Of a stretch of DNA of 11,200 bases, positions 1 to 8,454 are shown piece after piece. Origin of the DNA: Isotricha intestinalis (lineage: Eukaryota; Ciliophora; Litostomatea; Vestibuliferida; Isotrichidae); NCBI GenBank assembly GCA_023807065.1, contig JAJJLU010004613.1, forward strand, positions 1 to 11,200, written 5' to 3'. A program made the translations under genes and the position numbers. Below the pieces are notes generated by a model that had not been told where the DNA came from, searched no databases, and saw nothing but the letters and a program-made list of their open reading frames with translations. Position 1 is the first letter of the stretch. Each line of letters begins with the position of its first letter.

Positions 1-102
1 GAAAATAATGAAGAAAAAAATGAAGAAGATCAAAAAGAAAATAAAGAAGAAGAAATAATAAAAAGATATAAAAGAAAAAAAAAAAAAAATAAATTGATTT
101 AA
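1..102 (+). CDS. 3' end of an unidentified charged protein (partial)
   Basis: Frame 1 is open from the first base to a TAA at 100-102, giving 33 residues that form the C-terminus of a gene starting outside the window. The tail is almost entirely Glu, Lys and Asn and ends in a strongly basic stretch (RYKRKKKKNKLI). That pattern is common for disordered C-terminal tails in AT-rich protists. The two complete genes with charged regions here (the dikinase linker and the membrane protein N-terminus) have similar composition, which supports a real coding end. No domain is visible, so the function is unknown. Because the segment is short and A-rich, a chance open frame is possible. Confidence 0.5.
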   Translation, partial: ENNEEKNEEDQKENKEEEIIKRYKRKKKKNKLI

Positions 103-370
103 TAATTAAACAATAAACAAAAATATAAATAATTGTTTTTATAAAAAAAACCCTCCCAATCGCCCAAATATCGTATTTAATTTATTCTTCTTTATTTTTT
201 TTTGTCTAAATTCTTCTTTTTTTCTTATCTTTTATTTTTTATCTATTTTTTTCTTTTCTAACATTTATTTATATCTCTTTCTTCCTATATTATTTTTATT
301 ATTTGTTTACCTTATCATATATTAATATATTTAATTTTTTATAATTTTTTTTCTAAATTATTTTTTTCAT
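103..370. other. T-rich spacer with a short GC-rich island
   Basis: Most of this stretch is T-rich homopolymer DNA with no convincing gene on either strand. The exception is 151-173, where 12 of 23 bases are G or C, far above the surroundings. The minus strand of the island carries three G triplets (GGGCGATTGGGAGGG). It lies just downstream of the partial gene ending at 102. It could be a regulatory element, part of a 3' end or a remnant of something else. Confidence 0.4.
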
Positions 371-1049
371 TTATTGACTAATAACGAATTCTTCTAATAA
401 TAAATATAATAATCATTTTTTAAATATTAAAACATTTTGTTCTAACTATGACCAATGTTTTATTTCTAATGTTGTCAAAAAATCTTAATAAATATTTTCA
501 ATATAAATTTCATATATTCTTCATTTATTTCTTTTTCTTTTTAATATTTAATTATTTTATATCATCAACTCTTTTTTAAAAGACCATATAAGCATAAAAC
601 TTTTAAATTTATCACTTTCAAAACTTTCATTAATACTATTATATGTTTCAGGAACAAGGATTATTTTATTAATTATATATTATAAATCTTTTATCTTTTT
701 CTTTGAAAAACTTTCATAATTATTATTTTCACTCAGTTATATTTAGGTTTATAATTTAAGGTTTAGATCTAATTCCCTTATTTTTTAAAGATTTTTTTTT
801 TCTTTTTTATTATATAAACTTTTTTCAATAAAAATATTTTAATTCATTCTCTATTGAATTGTTATTATATTTATATTCCAAACCAAGGTTTAATTTTTCG
901 TGATATAATTTTTTTTACAAAATTTTGTTCTTTTGAAAAAAAAGGATTTCAAATTGGTTTATGAAATAATTTATTTTATAATTAATAATCAGAATGTTTT
1001 GTAAATGTGTAATTTCTTCTTGATAAAATATAAAAACTGTAAATGAGAT
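371..1049 (-). pseudogene. Possible decayed protein-coding gene
   Basis: The minus strand carries two long, nearly open frames. From 1049 to 825 there are 75 codons with one internal TAA (915-917). From 736 to 557 there are 60 codons with one internal TAA. The second frame continues, with more stops, to about 371. The translations hold residues that random AT-rich DNA rarely gives in a row, for example EKLNLGLEYKYNNNSIENEL, VPETYNSINESFESDKF and LTTLEIKHWS. Several stops sit where one C-to-T change from a CAA or CAG codon would explain them. In DNA this AT-rich, open runs of about 60 codons can arise by chance, so the evidence is composition more than length. No family is assigned. It would read away from the dikinase gene, and its 5' end lies close to that gene's start. 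Confidence 0.35.
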
Positions 1050-1189
1050 TTAAAAAGAAATTCATATTAATTAAAAATTCATTTATAACAAATACCTAAT
1101 TATAATACTTTTTATTAATATATTTATATAGATTAATGAAAATAAAAAAAAACATTTATAAAGTATGAAAAAAAATAATCTTAAAAAAC

Positions 1190-4100
1190 ATGGAAGATTG
1201 TATTGAAGAAGAACAGAATAAAAAAGAATCAATGACATGTGAATTAGACAATAATTTAAAAGTGGAAATAATTTGTTTATATGAGAAAATTCCAATATGT
1301 GAAAATAATAACAAAGAAAAAGAAGAATTAGAAGAAAATGATAATTTGAAAGAAGAAAAAATAAAATTAGAATTTTCTACCTCTTATAATAAAAAATTAA
1401 TCCTTCATTGGGGAATTTTTAAATCAAGAAATAAAAGAGAATGGAATCATCCTTCAAAAGAATTTTTTCCTAAAAATACAAAAATATTTGATAAAAATGC
1501 ATTACAAACTGAATTTATCCCTGAAGATAAATTTATAGAAGATAACAATAAAGATGAATTGGAAGAAGAAAAAAAGATAATAAATGAAGAAAAAAAAGAA
1601 ACAGATCAAGAATTAGAAAAAGATAATAATAAAAAAGAAAAAAAAAAAGATGAAGAAATAGATATACAAGAATTAGAAAAAGATAATAACAAAAAAGAAA
1701 AAAAAAAAGATGAAGAAATAAATAAATCAGAAGAAAAGAAAATTGAAAAAATTCAAAAAATTAAAATGGAATTTCAAAGAAGAGAATCATCAAGTGAAGA
1801 TATAGGAGGTTTAAATTTTGTTTTTTTTGAACCAACAACTAATAAATGGTATAATAATAATAAAAAAGATTATCAAATTAAATTTAGAACAAAAGATAAT
1901 TTATCTGAAAATGAATTAAATATCCCAGATTTTGTAAATGATATAATAATATGTGAAGTAAATAAAGGATCATGGAGTTTAATGCATAGATATAATAAAT
2001 GTTATGATATTATTCAAGGATTCAATGATAAAACTTCAAATGAAAATTGGATTTGGATTTTAATTTGGCTTAGATATTCAAATCAAAAATTATTAAGTTG
2101 GCAAAGGAAATATGGAACAAGACCAATATATTTATCAAATGCAATGAATAGATTAAGTTATGATTTAACATTAAGATATAGTAAATTATATAATAATGAA
2201 AGAATGTATAAAAATATTTTTTCTTCAAAATTATCTTTATTAAAAAATATATTAAGTCAAATAGGTAAAGGAACTGGAAATGGACAAGAAATTAGAGATG
2301 AAATATTAAATGTAATGCATAGAAATCATATTGTTGAAAATCCTTTACATAATTTTTATGAACAATGGCATCAAAAATTACATAATAATACAACTCCAGA
2401 AGATATTACAATATGTGAAGCTGTTATTGCTTTTTTAAAAAGTGGAGGAAATATTGATGTTTATTGGAAAGTTTTAAATAGTAATGGAATAACTAAAGAA
2501 AGATTAGCTTCTTATGATAAGAAAATTATAAATGAACCCTGGTATAATCCTAATTATAATATTGGAGATTTTGAAAATTATTTACAAGTTTTAAAAAGAG
2601 TTCATTCTACTACAGATTTAGTTTTAACTTTTGAACAAACTAAATATGCTTTAGAAGGGAATAATATACATGTTTTTAATGATCTTATTTATAATAAAGA
2701 TACAAATGATATATTAAATCAAATTAGAAGAGTTACTGAGGCAAGAGAAACTTTAGATAATATTATAAAAAATAATTTAAATGATATAAATAAATTGAGA
2801 GATATTTTATTTTTTGAATTATCACTTGAAATATATTTAAGACAATTAGTAGAAAAAATAATTCATATTAAAATTGATTATGAAAAATATATTGATGAAA
2901 TAAATTTATTAATGAGGAATATAAAAGTTTCATATCCTAATTATTTAGAATTTTCTTTATGTTTTAATGATTGGTTTAAAATTGTTGATAGATTAAAAAA
3001 AGATAATTCAAAAGAAGCAAATTTAAAAGTAAAAAGTGTAGTAAGTCGTGTTAGTAGATTATTATCTTCAGTTATTGATTCATATAATAATAATTTTAAT
3101 ATTAAAGCAAAATATTTTGGAGATGAATGTGGAATAGATAAATATTATTCTGATTTATTTGTTGAAGAAATACTTCGTGGAACTATATTTTTTACTTTAT
3201 CAATATTATTAAAAAAAATAGAACCTATTATAAGGAAAAATGCAGGATTATCAGATTGGTTGATTATTTCTAGAGGGAATTTTAAGTTAATTACAGGAAA
3301 TTTAATATATGTTAAGAATTTACATGAAGTTCAATTTAAAAAATATAATAAAAAAACAATTATAATAACAGAAAATGTGAATGGAAATGAAGAAGTTCCA
3401 ATTAATTGTGTTGGATTAATAATTATTAAAACTGAGAATTATCCAGATATATTAGCACATGTTTCTGTTAGAGCAAGAAATCTTAAAATTTTATTTTGTG
3501 TTTGTTTTAATGAAAATGAAAGTAATGAATTTTTAAAATTATGTAATTCAAATGTTAATATATCAATTCTTGAAAATATTGTTAGAATAGAAAATAATAA
3601 TCAAAATATTACACAAGAAAAAATTAAAAATGAAGAAATTGAAAAAAATGAAAAATTGAAATTAAATAAAGTTAATGATATATTTGAAAAGATATATTTA
3701 GAATTAGATGAATTTAATTCAAAATGTGTAGGTGAAAAATCTAATAACTCAAAAAAAATATTCCATAATATTCCTGATTGTGATTTTATTAAATACCCTG
3801 AAAGTTTTGCAATTCCTTTTGGAGTTTATGATTATTTTTTATCATTACCAGAAAATTTAGAAATTAAAAATTCAATAGATAATTATATAACAAAGATAAA
3901 ATCAACATCAAAAATAAATATAATAAAAAATTTATTAAAAAAATGTCAAGAGGAAACTCTTAAAATAAAATATATAAATAATGAAGAAACAGATAAATTA
4001 AAAAATAAATTATTAAATTTTGGAATAAAAGAAAACGAATTTGATCTTTCATTTTTATCAATTAAAAAAGTATGGGCATCTAAATATAATGAAAGAGTAT

Positions 4101-4651
4101 ATATAGCAATTTCAAAAATAGGATATTCAATAGATGAAATAAAAATGAGTATTTTATGTCAAAAAATAATTCCAGCAGAATATTCTTTTGTTATTCATAC
4201 AAAAAATCCTTTAACAAATAATACAAATGAATTATTTGCTGAAGTAGTTTATGGAATGGGAGAAACTTTAGTTGGAGCTTATGAAGGACAATCATTTTCC
4301 TTTGTTTATTATAAAGATAAAAATAATTATGAAATTAAATCATATCCTAATAAATCTATTTCTTTAAAAAATAGTGGATTTATTTTTAGAAGTGATTCAA
4401 ATATGGAAGATTTAGAAGGATTTTCTGGAGCTGGGTTATTTGATTCTGTTCCAATGGTTAATGATAAAGAAATTGAAATGTCTTATGCTGATAATCAATT
4501 ATTTCATGATAAAAATTTTGTGAATAATATTATTAATAAAATTAGTTTATTAGGAATTGGAGTTGAAAAATTATATAATGTTGAACAAGATATTGAAGGA
4601 GTATATTATAATGGAGAATTTTATATTGTTCAAACTAGACCTCAAGTATAA
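1190..4651 (+). CDS. GWD: Alpha-glucan, water dikinase (GWD/R1-type)
   Basis: This 1153-residue enzyme transfers the beta-phosphate of ATP to glucosyl residues of starch-like alpha-glucan and the gamma-phosphate to water, loosening the polymer for breakdown. An N-terminal CBM45 half is recognisable (LHWG at 72-75, REWNHP, then a conserved ALQTEF-type strand), and its last strand is at about 208-228 (FVFF...NKWYNNN). The central GWD region has WHQKLHNNTTPED (393-405) and YWKVLNSNGITKERL (from 425). The phosphohistidine motif is DILAHVSVRARN, with catalytic His757. The C-terminal ATP-binding PPDK_N-like domain has VWASKYNERVY (from 961), GMGETLVGAY, FRSDSN (Arg1067) and the terminal VQTRPQV. 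All catalytic landmarks are intact. It is shorter than plant GWD1 (about 1400 residues), with one CBM45 instead of two and no transit peptide, so it should be cytosolic. The first in-frame ATG is used. A Lys/Glu insert splits the CBM45. The family assignment is secure; the substrate in this organism is inferred. Confidence 0.97.
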   Translation: MEDCIEEEQNKKESMTCELDNNLKVEIICLYEKIPICENNNKEKEELEENDNLKEEKIKLEFSTSYNKKLILHWGIFKSRNKREWNHPSKEFFPKNTKIFDKNALQTEFIPEDKFIEDNNKDELEEEKKIINEEKKETDQELEKDNNKKEKKKDEEIDIQELEKDNNKKEKKKDEEINKSEEKKIEKIQKIKMEFQRRESSSEDIGGLNFVFFEPTTNKWYNNNKKDYQIKFRTKDNLSENELNIPDFVNDIIICEVNKGSWSLMHRYNKCYDIIQGFNDKTSNENWIWILIWLRYSNQKLLSWQRKYGTRPIYLSNAMNRLSYDLTLRYSKLYNNERMYKNIFSSKLSLLKNILSQIGKGTGNGQEIRDEILNVMHRNHIVENPLHNFYEQWHQKLHNNTTPEDITICEAVIAFLKSGGNIDVYWKVLNSNGITKERLASYDKKIINEPWYNPNYNIGDFENYLQVLKRVHSTTDLVLTFEQTKYALEGNNIHVFNDLIYNKDTNDILNQIRRVTEARETLDNIIKNNLNDINKLRDILFFELSLEIYLRQLVEKIIHIKIDYEKYIDEINLLMRNIKVSYPNYLEFSLCFNDWFKIVDRLKKDNSKEANLKVKSVVSRVSRLLSSVIDSYNNNFNIKAKYFGDECGIDKYYSDLFVEEILRGTIFFTLSILLKKIEPIIRKNAGLSDWLIISRGNFKLITGNLIYVKNLHEVQFKKYNKKTIIITENVNGNEEVPINCVGLIIIKTENYPDILAHVSVRARNLKILFCVCFNENESNEFLKLCNSNVNISILENIVRIENNNQNITQEKIKNEEIEKNEKLKLNKVNDIFEKIYLELDEFNSKCVGEKSNNSKKIFHNIPDCDFIKYPESFAIPFGVYDYFLSLPENLEIKNSIDNYITKIKSTSKINIIKNLLKKCQEETLKIKYINNEETDKLKNKLLNFGIKENEFDLSFLSIKKVWASKYNERVYIAISKIGYSIDEIKMSILCQKIIPAEYSFVIHTKNPLTNNTNELFAEVVYGMGETLVGAYEGQSFSFVYYKDKNNYEIKSYPNKSISLKNSGFIFRSDSNMEDLEGFSGAGLFDSVPMVNDKEIEMSYADNQLFHDKNFVNNIINKISLLGIGVEKLYNVEQDIEGVYYNGEFYIVQTRPQV
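1607..1726 (+). repeat. 60-bp tandem duplication inside the dikinase gene
   Basis: Two adjacent 60-bp units (1607-1666 and 1667-1726) encode a repeated charged peptide beginning QELEKDNNKKEKKKDEEI. The copies are identical over about 50 bases except for one synonymous change (AAT to AAC), and they diverge in the last ten or so bases. The near identity, including the silent sites, suggests a recent slippage or unequal-exchange event. The unit length keeps the reading frame. Confidence 0.9.
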
Positions 4652-4772
4652 AAATTTATGAATTTTTGAATAAATTATTTTTTTTTATTTTTTATTTAAA
4701 AGTAATTTTGTTTATTTATAATATTTTTTGATTATAATAATAATTATATTATGTATTTAATAAAATAAAAAT

Positions 4773-6407
4773 ATGATTCATAATTTAATCATTTCTGTTA
4801 TCCTATTTTTTATATCAAAATCCAATGCAAAATTTACACAATTAGATTTTCTAAAAATAAATAATAGCCAAATTAAAAATAATTATGGAAATGGAAATTG
4901 TGTATATTTAAGAGGAACAAATATAGGAAATTTGTTTGTTCAAGAAAATTGGATGTCATCAACAAATGCAAAAGACCAAAAGACAATAAATGAAATTTTA
5001 ACAAATCGTTTTGGTAAAGAAACAAAAGAAAAACTAATAAAATATTATGAAAATAATTATTTTACATTACAAGATTTAGATAAAATAAAAGAAATAGGAA
5101 TGTCAGTTATTAGAGTTCCATTTACATATATGAATTTATATGATAAAGAAAATAATGAATATCAATTAAAAAAAAATGGTTTTGAAAAATTAGATTGGAT
5201 AGTTGAAGAAGCATCAAAAAGAGGAATATATATTATTTTAGATTTACATGGAGCATTTGGTTCTCAAAATGGACAAGATCATTCAGGAGAACTCATTGAG
5301 AATGTGAAAGATGTAACTTTTTATTCAAATGATGATTTAAAAAATTTAACTTTAAAATTATGGAAAGAAGTAGCTATTCATTATAAAAATAACCCTGGTG
5401 TTGCAGGTTATGATATTTTAAATGAACCTGGTGAAAAAGCAGGAATGACTTTTAGTTATCATTGGGATTTTTATAATGAAATTTATAAAGTTATAAGAAG
5501 CATTGATAATGATCATATAATTATTATGGAATCTTGTTGGACTTTTTTAAATTTACCAAATCCAAAGAAATATAATTGGGAAAATGTTATGTATGAATTT
5601 CATAATTATATATGGCCTTTTGAAAAAAGTTCTTTATTGCAAATAATTGTAAATAAACTTATTATTCAAACAATTAAATTTGCCCAATTTAATGTTCCAA
5701 TATTTATAGGAGAATTTACTTTTTTTGAACAAAATGATGCTTGGAAACAAATTTTAGAATTATTTAATTTAAATGGATATCATTATACTTCATGGAGTTA
5801 TAAAACTAATAATATGGGTTCTTGGGGAATATATAATCAAAAAGGAAAAGAAAAAATTATATTAGAAAATAGTACATTAAAAGAAATTGAAAATATTTGG
5901 AGTTATAATAATATAGGAACTGGAAATAAATCCTCAAATGATATGGTTTATAATAGAATGATTGAAGCAATGCCAGGGACAGTTTATTTTTTAAATAAAA
6001 ATATACAAGATAAAGATTATGTTTCTTTCAAATCTGCTGTTATTGAAAAATTTGTTTGTGCTGATGATTTTGGAGAAAGTAATTTAATTGCTAATAAAAA
6101 TTCAATTGGAAATTGTGCTCAATTTATCATTTATAATAATAATGATGGAACTATTTCAATTCAAGCAAGAGCTAATAATAAATTTTTATCCATTATTCAT
6201 GATTCATATAATAATGAAACTCTTATTAATGCTAAAATTAATAGTATTCAAGATTGTGGAAAATTTTATATTGAAAAATTAAAAGATAATAAAGTGGCTT
6301 TACAAAGTTATATTAATCATAAATATATTCAAGTTAACCCTTATGATAAAAAGTTATATGTTTTAAGTGAAAAAATAGATTCTTGGGAAGAATTTTATAT
6401 GGTTTAA
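4773..6407 (+). CDS. Secreted GH5 beta-glucanase with C-terminal fascin-like beta-trefoil
   Basis: This 544-residue protein starts with a signal peptide (about 1-19, cut after SNA). It continues with a glycoside hydrolase family 5 TIM barrel (about 40-375). Landmarks are LRGTNIGN, IRVPF (Arg114), DLHGAFGSQNGQDHSG (from Asp157), the acid/base Glu218 in ILNEPG, His277 in YEFHNY, the nucleophile Glu314 in IGEF, and Trp341 in YTSWSY. Both catalytic glutamates are present at normal spacing. Residues about 400-544 form three similar strand blocks typical of a fascin-like beta-trefoil, probably a glycan-binding module. The LRGTN/QENWM start resembles eukaryotic exo-beta-1,3-glucanases and related cellulases; the exact bond cleaved cannot be fixed from motifs. 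The gene begins 121 bp after the dikinase stop on the same strand. Likely roles are digestion of food or microbial wall glucan, or remodelling of a cyst or cell wall. Many protist GH5 genes were gained by transfer, but base use here matches the neighbours. Confidence 0.95.
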   Translation: MIHNLIISVILFFISKSNAKFTQLDFLKINNSQIKNNYGNGNCVYLRGTNIGNLFVQENWMSSTNAKDQKTINEILTNRFGKETKEKLIKYYENNYFTLQDLDKIKEIGMSVIRVPFTYMNLYDKENNEYQLKKNGFEKLDWIVEEASKRGIYIILDLHGAFGSQNGQDHSGELIENVKDVTFYSNDDLKNLTLKLWKEVAIHYKNNPGVAGYDILNEPGEKAGMTFSYHWDFYNEIYKVIRSIDNDHIIIMESCWTFLNLPNPKKYNWENVMYEFHNYIWPFEKSSLLQIIVNKLIIQTIKFAQFNVPIFIGEFTFFEQNDAWKQILELFNLNGYHYTSWSYKTNNMGSWGIYNQKGKEKIILENSTLKEIENIWSYNNIGTGNKSSNDMVYNRMIEAMPGTVYFLNKNIQDKDYVSFKSAVIEKFVCADDFGESNLIANKNSIGNCAQFIIYNNNDGTISIQARANNKFLSIIHDSYNNETLINAKINSIQDCGKFYIEKLKDNKVALQSYINHKYIQVNPYDKKLYVLSEKIDSWEEFYMV

Positions 6408-6921
6408 TTTTAGTTGATATATTAAATTTAAATTTTATTATTAACATATATTTATCATTAATTTTTCATTTAATTTTAATTTCATATAAATAAAAAATAT
6501 TTATGATTAATATGAAATTAAAGTCTAATATTTATTAATATTAAACATTATTTAATACTATCTTCTTTAAGAAATATATCAAATAAAAATCATTAAAAAG
6601 TGTTATTTAATATTTTTTTGAGTTTAATTGTGTTTATTTTTTATTTATGATTTTTTGATGTTCTGAATAATTCAAGTATTCAAAAAGGTTAGAAACTTAA
6701 TTTATTCTTTTTTATTTTAAATTGATTACTTAAATAAAATGAAAAAATAAAATGTAATAAAAAATATTTAATTAAAACTAATAATTTATTATTAATTTTA
6801 TCTACAGCATAAAATGTAAGAAAAAAAAATTATCATATTAGAATCAAATTTAATGAAATAATTTTAAATAAAATATATTAATATTATAATAATATAAAAT
6901 ATAAAATGAAAATGTTTCAGT
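6408..6921. other. Convergent AT-rich spacer
   Basis: This spacer lies between the ends of two converging genes, so it should hold both 3' untranslated regions and the termination and polyadenylation signals. AATAAA-like strings occur, but they mean little at this base composition. I see no reading frame worth naming. The only ordered element is the inverted repeat at 6475-6522. Confidence 0.6.
6475..6522. repeat. Inverted repeat, 13-bp arms, 22-base loop
   Basis: TTTAATTTCATAT at 6475-6487 is the exact reverse complement of ATATGAAATTAAA at 6510-6522. The arms could form a perfect 13-bp stem with a 22-base AT-only loop plus one G. It begins 68 bases after the GH5 stop codon, so it would lie in the GH5 3' untranslated region. 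The stem is AT-rich and therefore weak, and a chance origin is possible. Confidence 0.6.
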
Positions 6922-8454
6922 TTAATTAAAGTTTTTCATTATCATTATAACAAAGGAAATAATTTGGAAAATTATTAAAATTATCATAATGAAAATATTT
7001 TTAATTTTTCCCCAATTTGAAATATTCTTAGTAATATATAAATGGGAAAATAATGGAATTAAATAACCAATATTTAATGCACAAAAACTAGTTACTGAAA
7101 TAATAATCCAAATATATATATTAATGTTCATAGACAAAAAACAATAATTGAGAATATCACATATAATCAATAAAAAAATTGATAATATTTGCTCAGTTTT
7201 AGTTTTTTGTTTAACATAATTTTCCATTGCAATTGTAATATAATTACTAGAATTAAAGGAACATAATATTCCAATAAATAACTCAAATATTAAAATGAAA
7301 TTTTCTTTATTTTCAAAATCAAAAAAATATAAATATGGATTTTGATTATCCTTATTTTTTATTAAAGATAATGAAATACCATTAATTAGATAATATAATA
7401 ATTGAAATATAAGTGTAATTCTTACAGCTTTTATTCCTCTAGTATAAGTAAAGAATTTCATTGAGTTACAATCTTCAAAAATATTATTATGATTTGTAAC
7501 ACATAATATTAAAATTGGAAAGAATAAAAAAAAATCTTTAATATTAAATAAATTAATTTGTGCTTTTTCTTTTTCATTGAATATACTTATAAGAAAAATA
7601 AATTCTATTATAATTATTAAAAAACAATTAAGTAGTTTTTTAAATTTTTGTTTTTTTTGAAAAATGAGAAATAATTGAAAAAAAAAAATACTTATTGGAA
7701 TTATTTCAAAATAATTAGTAAAATAATTATTAACAAATTGTTCAAAACAACGATATGAGACCATAATATATATTAAAGAAATTCCAAGATTAAGGAGAAA
7801 ATTTGAAACTTGATATATATTCAATATAATATTATTAACTTTTAATTCAAATATCTTATCCAGAGTATGATAACTTGTTTGAATTCTAAAATTTAATATT
7901 ATTCTGGAAGTATAATAAGATAAAAAAAATATAAATAAAAACCCTAATATTCCAAAAATTAAAGAATGAATAAAGATTTGTTTTATAAATAATATAATGA
8001 TGATTGGAGAATCTAAAAAAAGAATAAATATTGTATAATTAAGAGATCCTTTTATAAATTTTAATTTTAATCTTAATAAAGGTTCTAATTTTGAAGTTTC
8101 TAATTCTATTATAGTATCAAGTTCTGGATCTTCTAAAATTACATTTTCATCTTCTGGATAATATGAATTTCTAAATGGTCTTAAATTTTGTAATGTTCTT
8201 TTTTTTTTACGTTTTTTTACTATTAGAGGTGATTTATTTTCATTATTTTTCTTTTCTGAATTCTCCTCTTTATTATCTTCATCTTTTTGTTTTTCTACAC
8301 TTTTATTTTCTTCGTTTTCATTTTCAAAACATATTTCTTCATTTTTTACTTCATCGTTTATGTTTATAGTATCTTCATTGTCTGTTTCTTTATTATCTCC
8401 TTCTTCTTTTGTATCGATTTCTTCATTTTGTTCTATAATTTCATTAAATGACAT
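6922..8454 (-). CDS. Divergent AAAP-family (SLC38-like) amino-acid transporter homologue
   Basis: This is a 510-residue protein. The first 85 or so residues are a disordered acidic tail followed by a basic cluster (KKRKKKR at about 80-86), presumably cytosolic. About 11 hydrophobic segments follow from residue 137 to 506, the usual AAAP number. Family-like landmarks are TSYHTLDKIF (193-202), an LNLGISLIYI helix (221-230), FFPILILCVTNHNNIF (311-326; matches the LP...F..CHQNIF helix), the following KAVRITLIFQLLYYLINGI helix, and SVTSFCALNIGYLIPLF near the end. The normally conserved TM1 segment (N..G.GIL.LPYA) is replaced by an Ile/Leu-rich helix without the unwinding glycines, so transport activity is uncertain. 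I start at the ATG at 8452-8454. The open frame extends eight codons upstream only through a TTG. Assignment rests on motif order and topology, not on strong identity; another polytopic family remains possible. Confidence 0.65.
   Translation of the reverse strand: MSFNEIIEQNEEIDTKEEGDNKETDNEDTININDEVKNEEICFENENEENKSVEKQKDEDNKEENSEKKNNENKSPLIVKKRKKKRTLQNLRPFRNSYYPEDENVILEDPELDTIIELETSKLEPLLRLKLKFIKGSLNYTIFILFLDSPIIIILFIKQIFIHSLIFGILGFLFIFFLSYYTSRIILNFRIQTSYHTLDKIFELKVNNIILNIYQVSNFLLNLGISLIYIMVSYRCFEQFVNNYFTNYFEIIPISIFFFQLFLIFQKKQKFKKLLNCFLIIIIEFIFLISIFNEKEKAQINLFNIKDFFLFFPILILCVTNHNNIFEDCNSMKFFTYTRGIKAVRITLIFQLLYYLINGISLSLIKNKDNQNPYLYFFDFENKENFILIFELFIGILCSFNSSNYITIAMENYVKQKTKTEQILSIFLLIICDILNYCFLSMNINIYIWIIISVTSFCALNIGYLIPLFSHLYITKNISNWGKIKNIFIMIILIIFQIISFVIMIMKNFN

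Noticed and set aside
143..178. Minus-strand peptide KYDIWAIGRVF, resembling protein-kinase subdomain IX (DIWSLG)
   Set aside because: It is a single short match in a stop-rich frame, with no APE, HRD or DFG motif in order upstream, and with GGG/GCG/AGG codons that genes here avoid.
449..640. Faint similarity of the decayed frame to the Rrp1/Nop52 family (two tryptophans at similar spacing)
   Set aside because: It depends on reading through several stops and on a handful of residues in low-complexity sequence. It is too weak to name.
1083..1295. 70-codon minus-strand frame across the dikinase start
   Set aside because: It overlaps the real gene antisense and is a hydrophobic mirror of A-rich coding DNA.
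6088..6282. 64-codon plus-strand frame inside the GH5 gene
   Set aside because: It is an alternative frame of a well-supported domain, with no motif of its own.
8175..8369. 64-codon plus-strand frame opposite the membrane-protein N-terminus
   Set aside because: It is an antisense reading of the Glu/Lys-rich tail, giving only Phe/Leu repeats.
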